The notes beneath the pieces are model-generated. The model was not told where the DNA came from and searched no databases. It saw only the letters and a program-made list of their open reading frames with translations. Shown here piece by piece: positions 23,968 through 31,645 of a DNA stretch of 64,000 bases. The DNA is from Pseudomonadota bacterium (GTDB taxonomy: Bacteria; Pseudomonadota; Gammaproteobacteria; Steroidobacterales; Steroidobacteraceae), in contig JAEZFW010000066.1 in the NCBI GenBank assembly GCA_023417315.1, forward strand, positions 40,317-104,316. Reading direction: 5' to 3'. The translations under genes and the position numbers were made by a program. Each line of letters begins with the position of its first letter. Position 1 is the first letter of the stretch.

Positions 23968-24957
23968 GTGACGCGACTCGCAGGTCACGATGTCTTTCCG
24001 ATCGGGCTCGGATGCATGAATCTGAGCCACGCCTACGCAACGCCACCGCCTCGTGAGGCTTCGCACGCGTTGCTGCGAGCCGCGCTCGATGCGGGCATCA
24101 CGCACTTCGACACCGCGGCGTTGTATGGCTTCGGCAGCAACGAAGAGCTGCTTGGCGAAGTGCTCCCGCCGTTCAGAGATCGCATCGTGCTCGCGAGCAA
24201 GTGCGGAATGACGGGTGTGGACGGTAAGCGCGTCATCGACGGTCGACCGGCAACGTTGAAGCGAACGTGCGAGGAATCTTTGAGACGTCTGCGGACGGAC
24301 AGGATCGATCTTTATTATCTGCACCGCTGGGACAAACGAGTGCCGATCGAAGACAGCGTCGGCGCGCTCGCGGATCTCGTGAAAGCGGGAGCGATTGGAG
24401 CGATCGGACTATCGGAAGTGTCGGTCGCCACGCTGCGGCGTGCCCACGCGGTTCATCCCATCGCGGCTCTTCAGAGCGAATATTCGATGTGGACGCGACC
24501 CTCGGAGCCCGTATTGCAGGCCTGTCACGAGATCGGCGCCACGTTCGTCGCGTTCTCTCCGCTGGGACGCGGCTTTCTCACAGGCGCGGTGCGCGATCCA
24601 ACAACGCTCACGGAGAAGGATCTGCGACGAGGCATGCCGCGCTTTCAGCCGCCACACTTTACGCACAATCTGCTGGTGCTCGAGCGTTTCGAAGCGCTCG
24701 CACGCGAGGCGAACTGCACCTCCGCGCAGCTCGCCCTCCTTTGGTTGTTAGGGCGGCCCAACGTGTTGCCCATCGTGGGTACGACATCGATTGCGCACCT
24801 GCATGAGAATCTCGCTGTTGCAACATTGAAGGTGCCAGCGGAGATTCTGCGGCGCGCGGAACAGATCGTGAGCGAAGCGACGATCAGCGGCGCACGTTAT
24901 CCCGCCGCAACCCTAGCCGAGATCGACACCGAGGAGTCCAATGCGGACGCCCGCTGA
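23968..24957 (+). CDS. Aldo/keto reductase
   Basis: NADPH-type aldo/keto reductase of 329 residues starting at GTG 23968, nine bases after ligC, with GAGGAG five bases upstream of the start. The TIM-barrel signatures are GLGCMNLSHAY, the Asp/Tyr pair in ITHFDTAALYGFGSNEELL, the Lys in VLASKCGM, and DRIDLYYLHRWDKRVPIEDS. It resembles yeast-type and quinone/aldehyde reductases of the superfamily. Its role here is unclear; it may reduce aromatic aldehydes or reactive semialdehydes. It ends the operon and converges on the AraC regulator with only seven bases between the stops. Confidence 0.85.
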   Translation: MTRLAGHDVFPIGLGCMNLSHAYATPPPREASHALLRAALDAGITHFDTAALYGFGSNEELLGEVLPPFRDRIVLASKCGMTGVDGKRVIDGRPATLKRTCEESLRRLRTDRIDLYYLHRWDKRVPIEDSVGALADLVKAGAIGAIGLSEVSVATLRRAHAVHPIAALQSEYSMWTRPSEPVLQACHEIGATFVAFSPLGRGFLTGAVRDPTTLTEKDLRRGMPRFQPPHFTHNLLVLERFEALAREANCTSAQLALLWLLGRPNVLPIVGTTSIAHLHENLAVATLKVPAEILRRAEQIVSEATISGARYPAATLAEIDTEESNADAR

Positions 24958-24964
24958 ATGCGCT

Positions 24965-25855
24965 TCAGCCGTCGCGTTGGAGTCGGATCTGCATCTTGCG
25001 GTACTGCAAGGGCGATTTGCCGACGGCACGCGCAAAGAAGCGGGAGAAATAAGCAGGATCCTCGAAGCCGCAATGCTCCGCGATGAGCGCGACGCTCATA
25101 TTGGTGTACAGCAAGCAGCGTTTTGCTTCCAACAGCCGCCGGGCACTCAACAACTCGAGCGGCGAGCTCGCCGTGCTGCGCACGCAAGCCTGGCGCAAGC
25201 GCTCATGACTGATACACAGTCGCTCGGCATAGTCAGCGACGCGGTGCGGCTTGGCGAAGTTCTTCTCGACCAGCGCACGATAGCGTGCCGCAAGCACAAC
25301 GTCGGCGCCGCCGGTACGTTGCGCTTCCGGTGCCAGAGCGAGCTTGCGTCGCAACGCCTGGACCAGGATGGTCGTGAGCCACGCTTCGGCCGCGGCACGT
25401 CGCGCCGGCAGTTGACCGCGGAACTCCTTCACGAGCGCATCGAACGCTCTCGTGAGCTCTGCAGCGGTATCGTTCGTGAGACGGATTGTGCCGGCTTCAT
25501 GCAGCACACCGGTGAGGGACGTATGTTCGCGCGCGAGTCGTCCGATCAACGCGCCCGACGCGGTGACGATCCAGCCATCCGTGCCCGGACGGAACTCGAA
25601 GCTGTGCACACACGAGACCGGAATCTCGATGAGACTGGGCGGCGCAAAGACATGCTCCTCGCCCTCGGCCTTCAACGTTCCACCGCCGCGCTGCACGAAC
25701 AGCAGATGATGCAGGTCGCGGTGCGCATGCGGACGAATCGTCCAATCGTGCAGCCGACTGCGCTCCGCGATCGATTCGATATGGAGAAAGCGCTCGTCGA
25801 CATCCTGTATGGCTTCTCCATAGAGAGCGTATTGTGGGATCGCAAGCTGCGCCAC
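24965..25855 (-). CDS. AraC-family regulator of pobA (PobR/PobC-like)
   Basis: Transcription activator of 296 residues, starting at GTG 25855 with GAGGA upstream. The N-terminal half is a cupin-like ligand domain (HRDLHHLLFVQRGGGTLKAE, FAPPSLIEIPVSCVHSFEF). The C-terminal half has the two AraC helix-turn-helix motifs (HRVADYAERLCISHERLRQA, then MSVALIAEHCGFEDPAYFSR FFARAVGKSPLQYR in two pieces). It is divergent from pobA across a 145-bp region with inverted repeats, the arrangement known for AraC-type activators of 4-hydroxybenzoate hydroxylase. 4-Hydroxybenzoate is therefore the likely inducer. Confidence 0.9.
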   Translation of the reverse strand: MAQLAIPQYALYGEAIQDVDERFLHIESIAERSRLHDWTIRPHAHRDLHHLLFVQRGGGTLKAEGEEHVFAPPSLIEIPVSCVHSFEFRPGTDGWIVTASGALIGRLAREHTSLTGVLHEAGTIRLTNDTAAELTRAFDALVKEFRGQLPARRAAAEAWLTTILVQALRRKLALAPEAQRTGGADVVLAARYRALVEKNFAKPHRVADYAERLCISHERLRQACVRSTASSPLELLSARRLLEAKRCLLYTNMSVALIAEHCGFEDPAYFSRFFARAVGKSPLQYRKMQIRLQRDG

Positions 25856-25905
25856 GTCGGGTCCTCACTGTCATTCGTCGCACATCCTAGCCTCAAGTGC
25901 GCGGG

Positions 25906-25940
25906 TTGGAAAATGTCCAATTTTCGCTGTCATTTTTCCA
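25906..25940. promoter_or_regulatory. Candidate operator in the regulator/pobA divergent region
   Basis: TTGGA AAATG TCCAA (25906-25920) is a perfect 5-bp-arm inverted repeat. TGGAAAATG (25907-25915) also pairs, with one extra A, with CATTTTTCCA (25931-25940). This AT-rich patch stands out from the surrounding GC-rich sequence and lies 61-95 bases before pobA. It is the best candidate site for the AraC regulator. Confidence 0.45.
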
Positions 25941-26000
25941 TCGCCAAGGCGCACTGGCGCATCGCATCGTGCGAATGCGGAAGTACAGCAGCAACACCCA

Positions 26001-27185
26001 ATGCGAAAACAAGTCGAGCGAACACAAGTAGCGATCATCGGGGCGGGGCCGGCGGGACTGTTGCTGGGCCAACTGCTGCATCGCGCGGGGATCGACAACG
26101 TCATCCTCGAGAAGCACACGCCGGATTACGTGCTGGGTCGCATCCGAGCCGGTGTGCTCGAGCAGGGCACGGTCGAGGTGCTCAAGCTCGCGGGTGTCGC
26201 GGATCGTTTGCAGCACGAATCGTTGACTCACGAAGGGGTGGATCTGTCTCGGAATGGTGTTCGTCATCGGATCCGCTTCCGCGAGCTCGTCGGTCAAACG
26301 GTCACCGTCTATGGCCAAACGGAAGTGACCCGGGACCTCATGGAAGCGCGGGCCGCGGCCGGTGCGGTCTCAATTTACGAGGCGGAGAACGTGACACCGC
26401 GAGACATCACGGGTGGCAAACCCCGCGTGTCCTATACGTCCAACGGCGGTACGCACGAGCTCGAATGCGATTTCATCGCGGGATGCGACGGCTACCATGG
26501 TATCGGTCGCCGCAGCATTCCGACGGATGTGCTGCGCACGTTCGAGCGCAGCTATCCGTTCGGCTGGCTCGGTGTGCTGGCGGACGTGCCGCCTGCGTGG
26601 GACGAGCTGATCTACGCAAGCTCGGAGCGCGGTTTTGCGCTTGCGAGCATGCGCTCTCCGACCCGAGTCCGATGCTATGTTCAGTGCTCGCTCGAGGATC
26701 GTGTGGAGCAGTGGAGCGACGAGCGCTTTTGGGAGGAGTTCAAAGCGCGCATCGGAGAGGATGTAGCCGCTTCCATGCAGACCGGGCCATCGATCGAAAA
26801 GAGCATCGCACCGCTGCGCAGCTTCGTGGCGGAACCGATGCGCTATGGACAGCTCTTCCTCGCGGGCGATGCGGCGCACATCGTCCCGCCGACCGGCGCC
26901 AAAGGATTGAATCTCGCCGCAAGCGATGTTTTCTATCTCTACGAAGCGCTCGTCGATCACTACAAGCAGGGCAGAGGCGCGGCCCTCGATGCCTACTCCG
27001 CGCGGGCGCTGCGGCGCGTATGGCAGTCAGTACGGTTTTCTTGGTGGATGACTTCCCTCCTGCATCATTTCCCAGGAGAGGACGAGTTCAGCGCCCGTAT
27101 TCGCCGCACGGAGCTGGAGTATGTGCTCGCGTCGCCTGCCGCCCAGGCAGTGCTCGCGGAGAACTACGTCGGACTGCCGTTGTAG
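26001..27185 (+). CDS. pobA: 4-hydroxybenzoate 3-monooxygenase
   Basis: Flavoprotein hydroxylase of 394 residues (p-hydroxybenzoate hydroxylase is normally 390-394). It makes protocatechuate from 4-hydroxybenzoate using NADPH and oxygen. The FAD motifs are GAGPAG (residues 14-19), the CDGYHG segment near 162 and LAGDAAHIVPPTGAKGLN near 288. Substrate residues of the Pseudomonas enzyme are kept with a shift of about four: Tyr205 in ELIYASSERGFALASMRS, plus Ser216 and Arg218. A Pro pair lies at 296-297. The product is the direct LigAB substrate, so pobA links the upstream hydroxycinnamate genes to the lig operon. Confidence 0.96.
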   Translation: MRKQVERTQVAIIGAGPAGLLLGQLLHRAGIDNVILEKHTPDYVLGRIRAGVLEQGTVEVLKLAGVADRLQHESLTHEGVDLSRNGVRHRIRFRELVGQTVTVYGQTEVTRDLMEARAAAGAVSIYEAENVTPRDITGGKPRVSYTSNGGTHELECDFIAGCDGYHGIGRRSIPTDVLRTFERSYPFGWLGVLADVPPAWDELIYASSERGFALASMRSPTRVRCYVQCSLEDRVEQWSDERFWEEFKARIGEDVAASMQTGPSIEKSIAPLRSFVAEPMRYGQLFLAGDAAHIVPPTGAKGLNLAASDVFYLYEALVDHYKQGRGAALDAYSARALRRVWQSVRFSWWMTSLLHHFPGEDEFSARIRRTELEYVLASPAAQAVLAENYVGLPL

Positions 27186-27229
27186 CGACGGCGAGCGACG
27201 CTGCATCGAGCGCACATCTTCTCGCAAAC

Positions 27230-27349
27230 GCGCGACACGTTGTCGCGCACCCGCTGCAAGAGCACGCACGCTCGTGCTCGCAAACCCGGGAACGAATCTC
27301 ACCGTCGCCTCTCGACGGCTACAACAACGATCGCTCGCGGCCGCGAGCG
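27230..27349. repeat. Cluster of four inverted repeats between pobA and the transporter gene
   Basis: Four separate hairpins occur in 120 bp: GCGCGACA/TGTCGCGC (27230-27248), GAGCACG/CGTGCTC (27260-27279), CCGTCG/CGACGG (27302-27318), and a perfect 18-bp palindrome CGCTCGCGGCCGCGAGCG (27332-27349) just before the ribosome-binding site of the next gene. The first could end the pobA transcript. The last would tend to fold in the leader of the transporter mRNA or bind a regulator. Confidence 0.5.
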
Positions 27350-27363
27350 CAAGGGGAGGTCAC

Positions 27364-28569
27364 ATGGTTGCAGTAAGCAGTCCGTCGTCCGTCGCAGATC
27401 GTCGCGGTGTGACGATCGCGCTTTGTTTGCTCGTCGCAGTGGTCGAGGGGTTCGATATCCAGGCGATCGGTGTTGCCGCACCGCGGCTCGCACCTCAATT
27501 TGGCTTGTCGCCGAACGAGCTAGGATGGATCTTCGCCATCAGCAACATCGGTCTCGTGCTCGGGGCGAGCGTCGGCGGCTGGCTCGCGGACCGCGTTGGG
27601 CGCAAACCTGTGTTCATCGCGGCTGTCCTCACGTTCGGTGTGTTCACCCTGCTGACCACTGTGGCGTCCACGTTCGCCACATTGTTCATCGTCCGTTTTT
27701 GCGCAGGGCTTGGCTTCGGCGCCGCGTTGCCGAACATGATGGCAGTCGCTTCCGAGATCAGCCCGCCTGACAAGCGCGCCTTCACGGCCACCGTGATGTT
27801 CTGCGGCATGCCGCTCGGTGGCGGTACTTCAGCATTGCTTACGCAAGTGCTCCCACCGGATTTTGACTGGCGCGTGCTGTTCGTGGTGGGCGGGGTGTTT
27901 CCGTTGCTGTTGGCGCCGGCGTTGTACGCATTCATGCCGGAAACGCTAGAGCGTCGAACCACCGCGACACGAGAACGCAAGAGCATCCTGAATGCGCTGT
28001 TCGGCGAGGGCCGTGCATCTGCGACGCTGCTCTTGTGGCTCGCTTTCTTACCGACGCTGCTGATCCTGTATCTGATCCTGAACTGGCTCCCGACGCTCGT
28101 CGTTGCCAAAGGAATGGATCGCGCGATCGCGCCACAGGCCTCGCTCGCGTTCAACTTCGCGAGCGTCGTCGGTGCGCTGCTGTTCGGTCGGCTCGTCGAT
28201 CGGCTCGATGCGCGTTGGCCGCTCACGATCGCCTATGCGGGTCTGATCGTGTCCTTGTTCGCGCTCAGCCAGACGTCGACGACTGGCTTGATCCTGCTGT
28301 TGAGCGGCGCAGCCGGGTTCTTCCTGCTCGGAGCGAACTATGCCTTGTACGGTGTTGCACCCGTGTACTACCCGACACAAGTTCGCGGTACGGGTTCGGG
28401 CGCGAGTGTGGCTGTCGGGCGCGTGGGATCGATCATCGGCCCCTTGCTCGCCGGCGTGCTTCTCGGGAGCGGCACGAGCGCGGCTGGGGTGGTTGCGTAC
28501 TTGATCCCAGTTGCTGCGATCGCAGGGATTGCGGTATTCGCGCTCAGCTACATGCGACATGGAGACTAG
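27364..28569 (+). CDS. MFS aromatic acid:H+ symporter (AAHS family)
   Basis: Inner-membrane importer of 401 residues with twelve predicted spans. ATG 27364 follows AAGGGGAGG. The first-helix motif VEGFDIQAIGVAAPRLAP, with its Asp, and the loop GGWLADRVGRKPVF are hallmarks of the AAHS group (PcaK, MhpT, CouT type). It opens the operon with the CoA-dependent hydroxycinnamate genes and lies next to pobA. Likely substrates are 4-hydroxybenzoate or p-coumarate. Nearest functional parallel: the transporter of the Rhodococcus cou genes, inferred from context only. Confidence 0.9.
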   Translation: MVAVSSPSSVADRRGVTIALCLLVAVVEGFDIQAIGVAAPRLAPQFGLSPNELGWIFAISNIGLVLGASVGGWLADRVGRKPVFIAAVLTFGVFTLLTTVASTFATLFIVRFCAGLGFGAALPNMMAVASEISPPDKRAFTATVMFCGMPLGGGTSALLTQVLPPDFDWRVLFVVGGVFPLLLAPALYAFMPETLERRTTATRERKSILNALFGEGRASATLLLWLAFLPTLLILYLILNWLPTLVVAKGMDRAIAPQASLAFNFASVVGALLFGRLVDRLDARWPLTIAYAGLIVSLFALSQTSTTGLILLLSGAAGFFLLGANYALYGVAPVYYPTQVRGTGSGASVAVGRVGSIIGPLLAGVLLGSGTSAAGVVAYLIPVAAIAGIAVFALSYMRHGD

Positions 28570-28574
28570 CGTCA

Positions 28575-28643
28575 ATGTCCGAGAAGCTTTTCGAAGGTTT
28601 GCAACATGCGTCGAACCGACGTGTGCCGATCTGCCAGAGTTAG
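28575..28643 (+). pseudogene. 22-codon fragment resembling the N-terminus of a class III CoA-transferase
   Basis: A short reading frame, MSEKLFEGLQHASNRRVPICQS, lies between the transporter and the hydratase/dehydrogenase gene. Its first nine residues look like the common CaiB-type opening (M-S-x-KLFEGL). The similarity ends after that and a stop follows. It may be a deletion remnant, a leader peptide or chance. I have low confidence in all three. Confidence 0.2.
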
Positions 28644-28652
28644 AGGTTCGTG

Positions 28653-30776
28653 ATGTCAACCCCATCCATCGTGCGTGTCGAGCGTGATCAAGAGCTCGCA
28701 CTCGTCATCGTCAACAATCCTCCGGTCAACACCATCGATGCGCAGGTGCGTGCTGGGCTGCGTGAAGCAGTACAGCAGCTTGCCAGCGATGCGCGGACGC
28801 GTGGCGTCGTGCTGCTGTGCGAGGGCAGCACGTTCTTCTCCGGAGCGGATATCGGCGAATTCAGCGGGCCGCCGAAAGAAGAAGAGTACCGGCTGCTCTT
28901 CAGCGCATACGAGAATCTCGAGGTGCCGGTGATCGCCGCGATGCACGGTACCGTGCTCGGCGGCGGACTCGAGATAGCGCTCGCGTGTCACTATCGCGTT
29001 GCGGCCCCCGGCTCGCGTTTCGGGCTCCCCGAAGTGACGCTCGGAATCATTCCGGGCGCGGGTGGTACCCAGCGTTTGCCGCGGCTAATCGGGGCAGAGC
29101 AAACGCTCGAGCTCATTCTGTCGGCACGCCCAGTCGATGCCGCGAAAGCACAGCAACTTGGATTTATCGATGCGATTCTCGAGGGCGACCTTCGCTCTGG
29201 AGCTATTGCGTACGCGCGCGAATTGGTGGCGAGCGGCAAAGGCGTTCGCCGCACGTCGCAGATGCAAATCGCGCCAGCGAGTGCGACGCCCCAGGTGTTC
29301 GAGCGTATGGGGCAGCAGGCGCGCAAGCTCTATCCAAATCGAAACGCGGGATTGGTCGCCGTCGATGTCGTACGTGCCGCAACACGCCTTCCGTTCCACG
29401 AGGGCTTGGAGTACGAAACGAATCGCGTCAACGAGTGCAAGACGAGCGACGAATCGAAAGGGGCGGTGCATGCCTTCTTCGCTGAGCGCGAGACGCGGCG
29501 CGTACCAGGATTACCGCCGCAGGGATCGGGCGCGCCGATCAAGCGCGCAGGCGTCATCGGGGCCGGCACGATGGGCGGCGGAATCGCGATCTGTTTCGCG
29601 AATGCGGGTATTCCCGTTACATTGCTCGATGCGGCGCAGGCAGGTCTCGATCGCGGCCTCGCGACGATCGATCGCACGTACCAATCGATGGTGGATCGCG
29701 GTCGACTCTCCGCGGAGGACAAAGCGAAGCGGCTGGCCTTGATCGAAGGTTCGCTCGCCTACGAAGACTTGCGCGAGGCGGATGTGATCATTGAAGCCGT
29801 GTTCGAGAGCATGGAGCTCAAGCGCGAGATCTTTCGCAAGCTCGATAGCGTCGCGAAAGCGGGTGCAGTGCTCGCGACGAACACCTCGACGCTCGACATC
29901 GCGCAGATCGCGGCGGTGACCAAGCGGCCGCAAGATGTCATCGGCATGCACTTCTTCTCGCCGGCGAACGTCATGCCACTGCTCGAGGTGGTGCGCACCG
30001 AGCAAACCTCGCCCGCCACGATACGGACCGTCATGGATCTGGCGAAGCCGCTGCGCAAGACGCCGGTGCTGGCAAAGGTCTGCTACGGCTTCATCGGCAA
30101 TCGAATGATGGAAGGCTACGCTCGCGAAGCGGAGCGGATGGTCTTGGAGGGTGCAACGCCGCGGCTCGTCGACAGCACGCTCGAAGAATGGGGCATGGCG
30201 ATGGGGATCCTCGCCGTCTTCGACATGGCTGGCATCGACGTCGGCGTGAACGTCCATACAGCGAACAAGCATCAGTTCCCACCGGATCCGACTTACTATC
30301 AAGCTGATTTCGCGCTCCATGAAGCGGGGCGGCTGGGGCAGAAAAACGGCAAGGGCTACTACCGCTACGAAGCCGGCAGCCGTACGCGCATCGATGATCC
30401 CGAAGCGCTCGAGATCCTGCGCACTCGCGCTCATGAGCTCAACATCACGCCGCGCGAGCATTCGAAGGAAGAAATCCTGGAGCGGTGTCTGTATCCGCTT
30501 CTCAACGAAGGCTTGCGCATCCTCGAGGAAGGCGTGGCACTGCGTGCCTCCGACATCGATGTAGTGTGGACCGCTGGCTATGGCTTCCCGCGTTTCCGCG
30601 GCGGACCCATGTTCTATGCGGATACGATCGGGTTATCGACGTTGCTTAAGGGCATGCGCAAGTACGAGCAGATGTTTGGACCAATGCATTGGCAACCGGC
30701 GAACCTGCTCGTGCAGCTCGTCGAACAGGGCAGCAGCATCGCGCAGTGGGAAGCACGAAAGGGGGCACGCGGATGA
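28653..30776 (+). CDS. Bifunctional enoyl-CoA hydratase / 3-hydroxyacyl-CoA dehydrogenase
   Basis: Fused beta-oxidation enzyme of 707 residues from ATG 28653 (TAGAGG upstream). The N-terminal crotonase domain (about 1-200) has the oxyanion motif FFSGADIGEF and both catalytic glutamates, Glu107 in VLGGGLEIALACHYR and Glu127 in GLPEVTLGIIPGAGGTQR. The dehydrogenase domain starts near residue 297 with GVIGAGTMGGGIAICFANAG and carries HFFSPANVMPLLEVV with the catalytic His. Two C-terminal helical domains follow. It would hydrate a cinnamoyl-type CoA and oxidise the beta-hydroxyl to a ketone. No thiolase gene is nearby; the next gene encodes a CouO-like hydrolase, so the pathway may end hydrolytically. 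Confidence 0.92.
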   Translation: MSTPSIVRVERDQELALVIVNNPPVNTIDAQVRAGLREAVQQLASDARTRGVVLLCEGSTFFSGADIGEFSGPPKEEEYRLLFSAYENLEVPVIAAMHGTVLGGGLEIALACHYRVAAPGSRFGLPEVTLGIIPGAGGTQRLPRLIGAEQTLELILSARPVDAAKAQQLGFIDAILEGDLRSGAIAYARELVASGKGVRRTSQMQIAPASATPQVFERMGQQARKLYPNRNAGLVAVDVVRAATRLPFHEGLEYETNRVNECKTSDESKGAVHAFFAERETRRVPGLPPQGSGAPIKRAGVIGAGTMGGGIAICFANAGIPVTLLDAAQAGLDRGLATIDRTYQSMVDRGRLSAEDKAKRLALIEGSLAYEDLREADVIIEAVFESMELKREIFRKLDSVAKAGAVLATNTSTLDIAQIAAVTKRPQDVIGMHFFSPANVMPLLEVVRTEQTSPATIRTVMDLAKPLRKTPVLAKVCYGFIGNRMMEGYAREAERMVLEGATPRLVDSTLEEWGMAMGILAVFDMAGIDVGVNVHTANKHQFPPDPTYYQADFALHEAGRLGQKNGKGYYRYEAGSRTRIDDPEALEILRTRAHELNITPREHSKEEILERCLYPLLNEGLRILEEGVALRASDIDVVWTAGYGFPRFRGGPMFYADTIGLSTLLKGMRKYEQMFGPMHWQPANLLVQLVEQGSSIAQWEARKGARG

Positions 30777-31645
30777 AGCTCGATGAATTGGTCGCGATCG
30801 ACGTCCACACGCACGCCGAAGTGTCCTGCCGCCAGGAGCCGGACGAGTACTGGAAACCGTTCGAAGCGGCTTCTGCAAAATACTTCAAGGCGGGTAAGCG
30901 TCCTACGATTGCCGAAACCATCGCGTACTACCGCGAACGCAAGATCGGCCTCGTGATGTTTACAGTCGATTCCGAGTTTCAGATCGGCGCGAAACGCATT
31001 CCGAACGAGGAGGTCGCCGACGCGGCGCGCGAGAACAGCGACATGATGGTCGCGTTCGCCAGCATCGATCCGCACAAAGGCAAGATGGGCGTGCGTGAAG
31101 CACGCCGCTTGATCGCGGATGGCGTCATCCGCGGTTTCAAGTTTCACCCGACGTTGCAAGGCTTCTTCCCGAACGATCGTCTCGCGTATCAACTGTACGA
31201 GGTGATCGCTGAGCACAAGCTACCTGCCATCTTTCACAGTGGGCACTCCGGAATGGGGACGGGCATGCCCGGCGGCGGCGGACTGCGCCTGAAGTATTCG
31301 AATCCGATCCATCTCGACGATGTCGCGGCCGACTTTCCTGATATGACGATCATCATCGCGCACCCTTCCTGGCCGTGGCAGGACGAGGCGCTCTCGGTCT
31401 GTCTGCACAAGCCGAACGTCTACATCGATCTATCGGGATGGTCGCCGAAGTACTTCCCGCCGCAGCTCATTCAGTATGCGAACAGTCAGCTCAAGACGAA
31501 GATGCTGTTTGGCTCCGACTATCCGCTGATCACACCGGATCGCTGGATTCAGGACTTCAAACAAGCTGCGTTCAAGCCTGAAGTGCACGATCTCATCTTG
31601 AAGCAGAACGCGATCCGAGCGCTGCGGCTCGATGAGACTCGATGA
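30773..31645 (+). CDS. Amidohydrolase-2 family protein, CouO-like beta-ketoacyl-CoA hydrolase
   Basis: Metal-dependent hydrolase of 290 residues; ATG 30773 overlaps the previous stop as ATGA. Motifs are the N-terminal IDVHTHAEV, FKFHPTLQGFFPND, IFHSGHSGMGTG, IIIAHPSWPWQDE and the metal Asp249 in MLFGSDYPL. Rhodococcus CouO is an amidohydrolase that replaces thiolase and thioesterase in the beta-oxidative deacetylation of p-hydroxycinnamates, and its Asp257 is the predicted metal ligand. The flanking genes here encode a CoA synthetase and a hydratase/dehydrogenase, the same functional set. I infer the same reaction: release of a hydroxybenzoate from the 4-hydroxyphenyl-beta-ketopropionyl-CoA. 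A decarboxylase role is the main alternative. Confidence 0.8.
   Translation: MKLDELVAIDVHTHAEVSCRQEPDEYWKPFEAASAKYFKAGKRPTIAETIAYYRERKIGLVMFTVDSEFQIGAKRIPNEEVADAARENSDMMVAFASIDPHKGKMGVREARRLIADGVIRGFKFHPTLQGFFPNDRLAYQLYEVIAEHKLPAIFHSGHSGMGTGMPGGGGLRLKYSNPIHLDDVAADFPDMTIIIAHPSWPWQDEALSVCLHKPNVYIDLSGWSPKYFPPQLIQYANSQLKTKMLFGSDYPLITPDRWIQDFKQAAFKPEVHDLILKQNAIRALRLDETR

Noticed and set aside
24941..27376. 811-codon open frame on the plus strand
   Set aside because: It runs antisense through the AraC gene and out of frame through pobA. The translation is Arg/Ala-rich without domain features, and both overlapped genes are strongly supported.
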